Shown in pieces: positions 39,701 to 51,700 of a stretch of 64,000 nt of DNA. The DNA is from Yponomeuta sedellus. Taxonomy: Eukaryota > Arthropoda > Insecta > Lepidoptera > Yponomeutidae. A program made the translations under genes and the position numbers. The notes under the pieces are model-generated. The model made no database searches. It saw nothing but the letters and a program-made list of their open reading frames with translations, and was not told the origin of the DNA. The stretch spans positions 18,591,143-18,655,142 of the forward strand of contig OW203724.1 of NCBI GenBank assembly GCA_934045075.1. Direction: 5' to 3'. Each line of letters starts with the position of its first letter. The first letter of the stretch is position 1.

Positions 39701-42700
39701 ATTCTTATACTTTTACTTAACTTGTACTAATAATATAATAATAGTAATAATTCGTTTATTTCAAGTATATAATACCAAGTATTTAATTATATTATTTTTA
39801 ATGCACTAACCCGTGCTAAGGACTATGTACCTACTATGTAAGTAATTATTAATTTATCTGAGTTTCCGATGTAGGTATCTGCACGCTTTTACCACCCTTG
39901 TTGATCTCAATCGGTGGTGATCGTGTAACCACGAATGTTACAAATTACAAAAAATAACCGTGTTTTCCGGATTCGGTGTGCTTAATAATTAGGCGCCTGA
40001 TTCCCAACTACTGTAACTGCTACCGGTCGAGGGCGCCATAAAATTTAATATACGCCTATACTGGCGCCCATATAAATTATGTAAATTCTGCCGGCCTCTG
40101 GTGTGAATCGAAACCACGACCTCTGTCTTCGTAGTCACGTATTAAACGATACATTTATATGTTTCAGGTTGAATGGACTAACAATGTGGGTGCCAGACGT
40201 ATTAAATCGAGTCCTGTCGGGCAGCTCCGATGATGCAATGACTGCATGTGCAATCATTAGGAACGGTCTCAACGAGGTACGAGTCACTGTATTAAACCCA
40301 TACTCTTAGAGAAAATGGGTTTAATACCCAATACATCACCTTGCGTGCCCACCGCGGATTATCAATTTTAGCGCTGAGGTATGTGACACCTCAACTACTC
40401 AGGTTTACTCACGATGTTTGCACATCATGCACATTCCCACTACAAATACAACTTCACATGTTGGGTTTCGAACGTATAGGCTGGAAAAAAAATTACAACA
40501 ATCATTACTGTTAAATTGGCTCAATGAGATAAACATCGCCAACCCTTTCTACTTTCTCTATTAATCTACATATTAATTAAACTACAATCTCATTAATAAG
40601 TATTTCTGTGAAATGCGTTTTGGATATCTTTTGAACGAACACCTACAGTACCGGCCACGACTGTGCAGGGGTAGAATATTTTTTAGTGATATTGTTTATT
40701 TTAAGCACTTGCTTAGCTCAAATGATTGAAACCAATCACTTGAGTTAAGCAACAACAGGCGCGGTCAGGTGCTGGATGGGCGACCGTCCCGTAACTACCG
40801 CTAGTGGCATTTATCCGAGCGCTTCCGTGCTTCGCAAGGCACGTTAAGCCGTCGGTACCGGCTGTCATGTAATAGCAGTCGTTAAACAATGTCAGAGGTC
40901 TTATGGGCGGCTTGATAACTTCTGACAGTAAGGCCCGCCTCTGTCTTATAATCCTCCACTTGGCCCCCGTGGTGGAGTATGGCGTAACCTTCATGTGATG
41001 CAGGAAGAGACCCGTGCCCCAGCAGTAGGGACATACAAGGGTTGATATTGTATTGTTTATTTTTCTTATATTAACTACCTGCTTACTACTAAACAACTGT
41101 ATCAAAGTAATTTGTTTTAAGTTATACTATTTTTATTTTTAATGCACTAACCCGTGCTAAGGAACAAATTTAAAAACCTATTTAGAGGCTAAAAATTTTC
41201 ACCCATGCCGGGATTCGAACCCGCAACCTCTGGCTATCCGTGCCAGCGCTCTACCAATTGAGCCAATGGGCGACTCACGGCATCAGTGAAATTTCGAACC
41301 TCTTTACACTATTCTCTGTATTACGTTTATTTTTAACTATTTTTATTTTTAATGCACTAACCCGTGCTAAGGAACAAATTTAAAAACCTATTTAGAGGCT
41401 AAAAATTAGTCGCCCATTGGCTCAATTGGTAGAGCGCTGCCACGGATAGCCAGAGGTTGCGGGTTCGAATCCCGGCATGGGTGAAATTTTTAGCCTCTAA
41501 ATAGGTTTTTAAATTTGTTCCTTAGCACGGGTTAGTGCATTAAAAATAAAAATAGTATAATCATGTGGGTACAGTGATATCGTTCCGATGTTGAACCTAA
41601 CTGCAAAGTAGGTAGTCGGGGCTGTAAGTAATGCAATTTGCTTAAGTCAGATGTCGCTGCCTGTACGTAATACAGAGAATAGTGTAAAGAGGTTCGAAAT
41701 TTCACTGATGCCGTGAGTCGCCCATTGGCTCAATTGGTAGAGCGCTGGCACGGATAGCCAGAGGTTGCGGGTTCGAATCCCGGCATGGGTGAAATTTTTA
41801 GCCTCTAAATAGGTTTTTAAATTGGTTTTAAGTTCCTTTTATGACTTGGTCGACTATGTATAATTTCGACAAATATCACGTCCAAAATACATTAGCATGA
41901 TTGTGAAATTGCGATTGAAGTACCTAGTTTCTTTTATCATTAAAAAAACTACATTTACATATATACTATAACAAATATAATATATTACAGGTAATCATTA
42001 ATGAATAGAATGATAACATTAATTCATAATAAAATTAAAATACGATAAAAAGGATGATGCTCAGCCGAAATGTACCTACCTAATCTGTGAGAGATCAATA
42101 CAACGCTGATTTTCAGCAAACCCCTATTATGGAGTCACCCCACATTCCTGAGCCTTTTCTGTTAATGCATTGTAGTACAACTATGTTTGAGCATCGCGAA
42201 TCAATAAGAAATACTAGGAGAACCACAGAACATAAAAAAAGAGTAGAAGTAGCGACATGACACATTAGTACGAAAACCAGTGTAACCAAACTGATACTTA
42301 TAAACCAAACGCACACTACGAATGCCGAGCTGCCATTGGTAAATAAATTAAATGCCGAAAAGGTGTACATCATAAAAGTTTCAATTACAATATGCACCTT
42401 TTCATAATGTTAACAATGATCAAAGTCAAATGACAATGATGAAATTAAGGTTGACATTTTGTAGTAACGCTACTCTACACTAGATGGAACTACCGCCGTG
42501 TCGGACCGAAAAGAACTTTTACCTACTAAGACATAAAGGTCAAAATTGAGAAACAAGTACATTCTCAGTATGGGATGGGACAATGCGAGTTCTAGATTGT
42601 CGATAGGGAGAACCTATCGACAAATTATACCCGTACAAACAGTTTAACACATTAATGGCCGAATACGAATACTGGTACTTAGAAGAATTTTTAGCTATTT

Positions 42701-45700
42701 CTTTTTTGCCTGCGGGTTGGCTGGTAGAAAATGCATCTTTTTCACATTATCTTTTTGTGCAATAAAGATTCAACACTAATAGGGTAAATAGATGCACAAA
42801 GAAAACAATGTGGTAGATTTCATATTTTAAAATGTTCTCTTATTTAAAACTACCTTTAACCCGCTGCTTCGCGGGCGTTAGAAAATATAACACGGGAAAT
42901 ATCATGTATTGTACGACTCAATTCAGATCTTTGTCTATCTGTACGCCATGTTTCATACGTTATACTAATTTTATTGATGATGGTACTAATATATTTCAAT
43001 TATACGCAAGAGTCTAACCTGGAAGTGAAGCACATTTTTTACTGGTATTGCTGCATAAGTGCCACCTTCCGCCTTTTTTTAGTTATTATGAAGTGTTCAT
43101 GAAAATGCTCTGAATATATTGTGCTCATCGTCGTTGTGAACCAATTTTGCCTTCCTATCGCTGCCATCCATTTTACTTTCGTATTCGGTTTCTTAGGAAA
43201 ACTAAACGAAAACTCACTTCCAAATTGTTTTGATTCCTTGAGGGTTGTTGTATCATTGCCACGGTTTTCTGTTGTATTTGATTAAAATTACTTTCATAGT
43301 TTCTTAGATATTTCAATCACTGATAAACTGGTGAAGAAAAACTATATCGCGATCTAGCTGTGCTCCAATGACAGTTTTCACATGCACAACGACCAGCCGG
43401 CGACAAGAGCTCATACATTACTACTTTACCCGGCCCGGCGACCGGACGGCGACCGGAAGCATTTGAAAAGGCACTTAGGAAGTAGGTATATAATAACAAT
43501 AATTATTTTATGCCACACCTGGCAATAAAGTGGTGTAAGTAATTATATTCTCGCACTCCCTTGCTGTTTGTTATCAATATATTTTCGATTTAATTATTTA
43601 TGTACATGCACCACGTACCGACTATATTCTTCATGCAATCCACTCCATCCAAATGTTGTCTGGAAGAGATCGCTCTAAGCGATAAGACCGCCAATTGTAT
43701 AAAATTACTTAGATTTATGAATCATGGTTGTAATATTTTTCTGGTTGTGCAATAAAGTGTTCTCTTCTATCTATCTAACTAAAGTGGCTTTTTCCGCACG
43801 CTGCGCGTACGGAACAAGTCGCTTTCTGGCCAAGTGTAGACATAAAAAGATGTACACAACACGGGAGGTAATAAAGAAAGCTTTCGATCGCATATTTACG
43901 TCCCTCGCTTGCAGCACGGGCCGCAAACTTCTGCGATCTCGGCCTTTCTTTGTATTACCACCCTAGTTGTGTAATGTACTATTACCTACTTAGACGAATT
44001 GGAATTTACAATACCTAAGTACCGTTAAGTATGTATGACTACTACGGTCATAGACAATTAATTATCGATAGATTTTTATCATGTGTGCCCCCATCCGTAA
44101 TTGAGTAGAATTCAAATTTTGACAGAAACTTCTAGAGAATGTACACTTTCTTCGATGAAAATTTAACTTTATTAACCAGTAAATAAAGGTGGTTTCACTT
44201 TCTCATTTTCGGATTGGTTTCCGTGTTCATGTCATTACAAATTTAATTAAAAATACAATGAAATACGTCTTACAGATGAAATGTTACGGCATGATCGGTA
44301 TATTTTGGTCCCCAACTTTTATTTTAGCTCTCTAACATAGCATAACAAGGCATTTTAATCAAGTTTTCACCATTTTTTCTTTACTAGAAGTGCACGGCAA
44401 CTGAAGTCACCAAAACTGTCACTGACTACGCATAGGCAATACATTGCTAATGTGAGGCACGCGGGCACCGCCCACTTACGACTTCTACTCTTTTTTTATG
44501 TTCTGTGAGGAGAACTGCATGAATGACGCGGTGCCTGTACTTTGCTATGCAAGGGCGAAGGGCGAATCGCCTTTTCACGCAGCCGGAGCTGTTTGTAGAA
44601 GTAAATTCAGTTCATTTACAAAGGTAATTCAGTAAGCGTGTTACAGAAGCGTGAGAAGTGAAAATGATGATTATGATTTCGAGTTATGACTCGAAAACTG
44701 TAGGTACCTATCCTGGAGAGGCGGCTTTAACCGGGAGACATCCCCACGCCGACTTCATCCCCCTAACCCCTCTACTTTACTGGAAATTCCCTATAGTGTA
44801 ACACAATAAGGCTTTCTCTATCTCTATATACCTATCTATCTTCTAGCTTTTGACGCTACTTCCTGCGTGTGGCCTACGAAAAAAAATTTAATTTCTTATA
44901 CTCGGAAAGTAGTGTTGTTTTGATCTGATTATTGGGTGGAAAATGCTGCTTGCTTCCCTCCCTAGAGAGAGAAAAACTCCTTTAAATTACTTCCCACCTA
45001 AGGGCCGGAATTAACTTTAAAAAAAGAACTACTATCAGCTGTGAAGCGTTTTATGTAAAAAAAAACTTAAAAAAAATGCTGCGGCCATGAGTTTCTAAAC
45101 AGCCAGTGAGAACTTAGCGCAAACTTCTTTGAGCGGAATAAACCGCAACAATCCGCTATTTGACACGTATCAAATTTGATGCGATAAATGAATATTTCCC
45201 GTAGCTCTACGATATTTCCTATAGTATTTAACGTAAGAAACCGAAATATTGATTTTGCTAAGTAAGTATGCAGGATGGCTGCAAAATTTGCAAAGTAAAA
45301 AAAATTTTTCCTCGTTTAATTCGTAACGGCGAAAACGCTATCCGTCATCTTGAAACTATCTAAAGTATGTAAACAAACATCTTTCAGCCAGAGCCAGTGG
45401 ACATTGATTATTATAGGACTTGCATCAAAGTGATCTTCCCATAAATATACCCGAGTTTCAATTGATAAAGAGTCGGGGTCTCTTTTGGCAAGTTTGAGCC
45501 AAGATTTTCGAATGTTAATTTCACTAAAGTAGAGCCAATTTAATAGGCCACATTTGCCATGTGTCAGTTTTAGCTTCATAGTGAGGTGAACTGCTAAAAA
45601 TCATTGATTAAATCGAATGATTCGATACGGACTTCAAACATTTATGAATCGAATGCAGTTATTGTGAAAGAGTACGTATAGGTACTGTAATTTTAATTGA

Positions 45701-48700
45701 GTTCCATCGAAAATCAAATCAAATAAACAATTATTAATCAAATCCCTGTCCCATCATTGTCTAACCAAAATTTATAAAACAAAATAAGACACGTATATAG
45801 TTTAACCAAGAAAAACTGCATTTATTCACTAGAACTAATAGAACTATAACGAGTGTTGTCATCGTCATCACTGCTGTCCGCTCCCACAAATATAATAAAT
45901 TCTTCTTCGATAATGTTGTCTATTCTCACATCTCGTTCAAAATCATCGAAAATTATTTTCTTTGTTTTCTCGACGACTTTTCTCCAGTCTTCTGAAGTGA
46001 CTTCTGCACATGCAGTTTGTAGCAGAACCATCATTTTTGCAGTACTGAAGGGTGGCTCAGTATGGTTACGCGCTGCATGACCCTTTTGTTTGTGCCCAAA
46101 TAAGCTCGATAGCGTTATACTGGCAGTGGTAAGGTGGCAATCGAATAACTTCGTGTCCATGCTCTAGTGCTATTTCATCAATTACATAGCAAGGCTTGGA
46201 TGGCTTGTTTGCTTTTACCAAATTCAACAACTCAGCTTTCAATAAAGTTGGACTTGCTTCCACATTTTTTTTCCAGCCACGAGACAATTTCTTGCTTTTT
46301 ATTTGCTTTAGTTGGTGGTTTATCAACTTGTACAAAGTTTGGACCTGGAACGAACATTATGGACAAGCTCTAGTGTTGCCAAGAACATCCTACGAGTTTT
46401 TTTTTGCCTAAAAGTGTAATAATATAATGAAACGAGAAACAAGAAAATATTTACAAGATAAATCGTCTAAAAATTAACACTCAAACGAAAAAGATATTTA
46501 TAAAACACAACAAATATTTGACTTTGACCTTATACAAAGAATTACCTGCGTTAACAAGTTGTCTTCGGATACATAAAATGAAAAAACGTTAGACCTGGCT
46601 GAACGGACGAAAGTCCTTTACCTATTCTGCTATCAGCAGAAAAACAAGATAAAAAAAATGAAACTGATTTTGTCTTTATTCAATTATTTTTGTATTTTTT
46701 ATATTATTGAAAGAATAATATAATAATGAAAACAAAACTCTTGACAAACATTACGCATAGGCCAAAAACAAAAAACTAAAGTTTTATTACGATACAGGTC
46801 TTGTATGGACACCTGTATAATAATATAACTTTTTAATCATAACGATACACCTATACAACCTCTAGCTGGACCAAGAAGGTTGAACCTCTACTTAAAAAAA
46901 AAGGTTTCAATGAACGAGTCCGCGCCGACACAACACGCATGCGCAATCGATGTTTGCGCCTTGGCGCCAATATTTAACATTTAAAAAAACTTTTCAATAT
47001 AAACAAAATTTGGTTCTATTTTTATGTAAGTATTATAGTATGAGAGTAGATAAAGTAGTGTATGACACTGTACATAACTTGGTCTTATAACAATCGTGTG
47101 ATACTATAAAAAAACTCGCCTACAGTTCATTTCTTTAAAATACACTAGTGTTATAAGAACCCTTATTATGCAACGGTATCTTAAACTACTATTTTCCCTT
47201 CTCATGCTATAAAAGTTCGTCTTTATGTGATGCATACTAGTTGTACAATCTACTAATAAAATAATCACAATATGGAATTATGTATGGCGATACATTCCTT
47301 TACTTAGGTAATCATTGCATTCAATACAACTTTTTCACTTATGATTCCTTTGATTTTTACGGTAACATCCCTAGTTTTTAAAAACAAAAAGGGTTGACCG
47401 ACATAACCTTGTGATGAAGTTCAGTTTTTTAGGACAAACATTGTTTATTAAGTTTAGAATGGTTTATTAGTCAAAGCAAATCGTAATAATGCCTTCTTTT
47501 GACATTATTACAATAAATTTGTATTATTAACTGAAGAAAGTGAAGCAATTGTGCAGTTATAATTTTGAAAAACTAAATAATATTGTGTGCCCTGCGTTAC
47601 AAGGTTACGTTGACGAATTTTGATGGAGTGTCAAATGTGACCTATTAAATTGGCTTTACTGTAGGTACACGAATCCACAACTTCCCGGGGGTCTTTATTG
47701 AGTTATTGACGTGTTTTTTTGATTCTCGAACAATGCAATGATGATAATTCGTATATTTTGGATGTAAATTCGATGAAATCATGGTTGCGTTAAATCACTT
47801 ACAGAAAATTGAATGTCAAACTTTGTTTACAATTTTTTGGACTTCAAACCATAGACAAAAATGGCTGACCGCATTTTTGGCTGTTTAGGAAAATAAAGTT
47901 TTAAAATATATTTTTATGTTGCTTTTAGGTCTTCAAAAAATATACTAAAATATTTTTTGGTCTAATGGAAGAGTTATTAACCGTTTAAGACTTACTTGAA
48001 AAGGGAGTCGATTACGCGGGGAGTTCCATATTTAAAATTTAAAAAATTTACATGAAATGGCGGGCTACTAATCTGTAATATGAATCTGTGACGGAATTAA
48101 AAAAAAAAATTGTAATCTTAAGCTAAGATTAAAGTGTTAAAAAATGAGTTTTTATTTTCCTCATATTCGAAATGAAAAGTAGACTTTTTAACACGGTAAA
48201 AGAATAAATTCCTACTCGGACTATAGCCTAAATACCTCGGGAATTGATTCTTTCCACCCTCGTTTATCAATCTACTATTTTGCCCGTGGAATTTACAGAT
48301 AAGTATTTTAATAGTTATTCTGCTATGCGGGACGGAGACAAATACAACAAATCGCAAAACAAACCCGACGTTGTTTTATACTATTCACATAAAGATAATA
48401 CTTAACACTAACTATTACAAAAAATACAAATATTATTAACTGTAGCTACTCTAGTAGGTACCTAAGTAACCTAACATCTAAGGTCGTGAACGATAAATAA
48501 GATGGACCGTTGTTGTACCTACCTACTTGGTTTTGATAATGTAACGATGTTATTTATAAAAGCACGATTTTTCTTAACCACTTCACGAATGTTTAAATAT
48601 TGTCGAATAGCAAACAACGCCGCCCAAGTCGTTTGATATACTATGAATCTCATTAGTTAAGCGCGAATCGATATACATGCTTATAATATTTAAAAGAGAA

Positions 48701-51700
48701 TATTGTTTTAATATTGTTAAAAGAAACTAACATCTTAACAGTTGCAGGTCAATACATTTATGAAAATATTATGTTTGCTACAAAAAATATCAAAAACTTC
48801 GACAATAACATAATCTTAATACTAGAAATTAACAAAGCTGTAATTTCCGAGATTTTTGCAGAAGTTAATACATCCTTTATGGGGCACTGTAACATAAGGT
48901 TCTACAACAAGATTCCTCAAGATTATATTAGACCGGTTATAAAAATGTGCTAAGCACACTCTATTTATTTAGAAGACAAAGATGTCTGGTATTAAACAGA
49001 CACAATACTATTAAAAGGCACAATCAGAGGTCGATTGTGTCTAGTGTTCAACACATTCATAAGTAATAATTTTTGAGTTGAAATCTCTGTTAAAGAAGAA
49101 CATTTGAAAAGAATAAATGTGGAGTTTCTTTGTTATTTTTTTCTTCACATAATATATTAATTGTGAAACTAGTGACTTTGACGTTTATTAAGTACCTAAA
49201 CATTGTAGGTCAATGAATAAAAATGATTGAATTGAATTATTCAAGATTTCAGACAAATCAGCGGCTGTTATTAAAAAATAAACTGAATTACAAAATAAAT
49301 AAGTACCCGAGGATGAACCTAAGTACCTACCTGGCAATGAGTTACATTGTCGTATTTGGGTCCCGCCGTCTTTGTAGTTAATACTCAGCAGTCAGGTTTT
49401 TGTTTAAATATTTATTTCAGTTTGCGATTATATATTGCCTATGACACTCACGCAAACAAGAGAAATCGATTGAGATATTATTAAAATTTGTCAATATCTT
49501 ACCTCTGGTTCTGGAGTTATCAGGGAACATACAATTGGACATACTTACATGCATATACACACACACACCCCCTCACACACACACACACACACACAAGCGA
49601 ACGAACGGACGTACGAAAGTACGGACGTACATACATACCGACATTATTTATGAATGTGTTATTAAAGGACGCCGCGTCTTTTCCGCGCCCTTGACCCACG
49701 TCCTTGTGCCCTCACGTCTGAAACCGTCCACCTCTCGGATTTGTTGAATTTTATTGATCTTTTTGTTTAATCTTATTCGCAGTCCAGCGGAGAAGAAACG
49801 GTGTGCCAAGACACGATAGAGACATCGACGTACGTGATCAATTCAGTAGCCAACACAACCTGTGCCGTTCTCACATTGCTCATAAGCGCCTCCCTTAAAG
49901 TCATGAGCAAAAAGATCCTGCTACATCTACTATTCTTCGTCCTAGGCACATGCAGCATTCTGATTAATTTCATAACGCAAGAGATCCTCTTTGCTGTACT
50001 TCTATTGGCGATGCAAATCACTGCGACTGGCATTGGACCAATCAATGCGTTCAGTGTGGATATATTCCCGACACATTTGAGGTAAGAACGAACAAAGTTC
50101 ACCTTCCAATCAATTTAGTATTCGTAAAAATTCTAGAATAATGCGTATTCTACACTTTTACACATACCATTCAGATATTCGAGACTTAATTATGCGCACC
50201 AAATCCTCAAGGGTTCCTAACGAGTAGCTGTCAAGTTCCATACTAATTGATGTCACAACATCAGGATTTCATCAATATTTGGTGCGGGTTATACAGAGGC
50301 TTTTGAGATTGAGGTAGCTAAAAAAATCAAATTCAGTTAAGACCACGTCCATGCAGCCAAACACTATGGTAATTAGACTTCTTCTTCCTGGGTACGCTCT
50401 TGACAATCCTTATGAAGACGTATTGTTGTCATGAATATGATATTCTGGTGTTTTCATGCAGCTGACTGCTCAATATGCACCTACGAGAATGTTGCCTAGT
50501 CCATCACATAGGATGCTGTACCGTGAGCTGTGATGCCGTCTACAATCCCCATCAATGGGGATTTTCAATGGGGATTAGTGGAACAACCCTACTTTTCCCT
50601 GTATCTACTACATACGTTACGATCAAGGGCGTTGTGACTTTGTGTGTGACACATGGGCAGAAAATCATAGGAATCGATCTTTCACTGGAGTTGATAGACG
50701 CTGCTTGATGCCACGCATTAGTGCGGAACTCTGTCTCTGATATTTGAAGCATTATACTCCAAAACCTGGATGATCCTGTCGATATTTCCGAAGCATCTAT
50801 TTTCTTTTTCTCGACTTCACGCAACGTCCATCACATCATTTTACAATCATCTTTTCAATTTTATAAGAACAAAAATCATTCAACAGAAACATTTTAAATC
50901 ATCGCGAGGCCATTTGTATAAACTACAGTACGGCTGCCTATAGTGGAAATCTAATCCACTACACCTGTGTTGGTGAACAGGGCTATTGCCGCTATAACAA
51001 CGGGGCACACAAACCTCGTAACAAACCGAGTGTACTGACGTTGATATGACGGCCTCGGTGGCGTAGCGGTTTGTCACGCTGACTGTAAAACCGAAGGTCT
51101 CGGGTTCCATCTGCGGCCGGGTCAGACTAGGAAACGAACTTTTCTAGTTTATCTCAGGTCTTGGATGTTATCTATGTATTTATTGTGTTAAATCTATCGT
51201 CGAGTTAGCACCTGTAACATTAGTGTTTTGGTTGCTTACTTGTACTTAGTAATAGGCCTAACGAGACCTGTGTAATATAACATGAAAAGGTTTTTTTACA
51301 GAGGAATGGCGGTAAGCCTTTCACTGATGATAGGAAGGACTGGATCAGTATTTGCAACGAATATCACCGGATTGCTCATCAACACAGCCTGTGAAGGGGT
51401 ATTCTACATGTTTGGCGGTCTACTGCTATGTGAGTTGCCGGGAAACGATAGCTTTGGCGCGGGAACTTCTAAATTATTACGGTTTTTGATTCAGTAGCCA
51501 AACTGGGCTCTCATATTTTTTAATACAATAAAACATTAAATTCTTCGTTATTCTTCTCAAGTTATCAAGAATAATCTTATTTAAACTGATTTGGGGCTGT
51601 AAGTCAAAAACTAACATTTGGCATGGTAGTAATATTTTTTTATTTGTAGTCAGTAGGATATCTTTATGTTACAACTAGCTGTACTGAGGATATTAATTAT

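Noticed and set aside
42217..44518. A 2.3-kb foldback element from a 36-base inverted match
   Set aside because: The match does not extend, there is no flanking duplication, and the interior is ordinary. Insufficient for an element call.
45822..46160. 112-codon minus ORF as an intact small gene with an acidic tail
   Set aside because: Its start is in the wrong frame of a DDE transposase; the conserved part begins mid-ORF, so it is the second half of a frameshifted relic.
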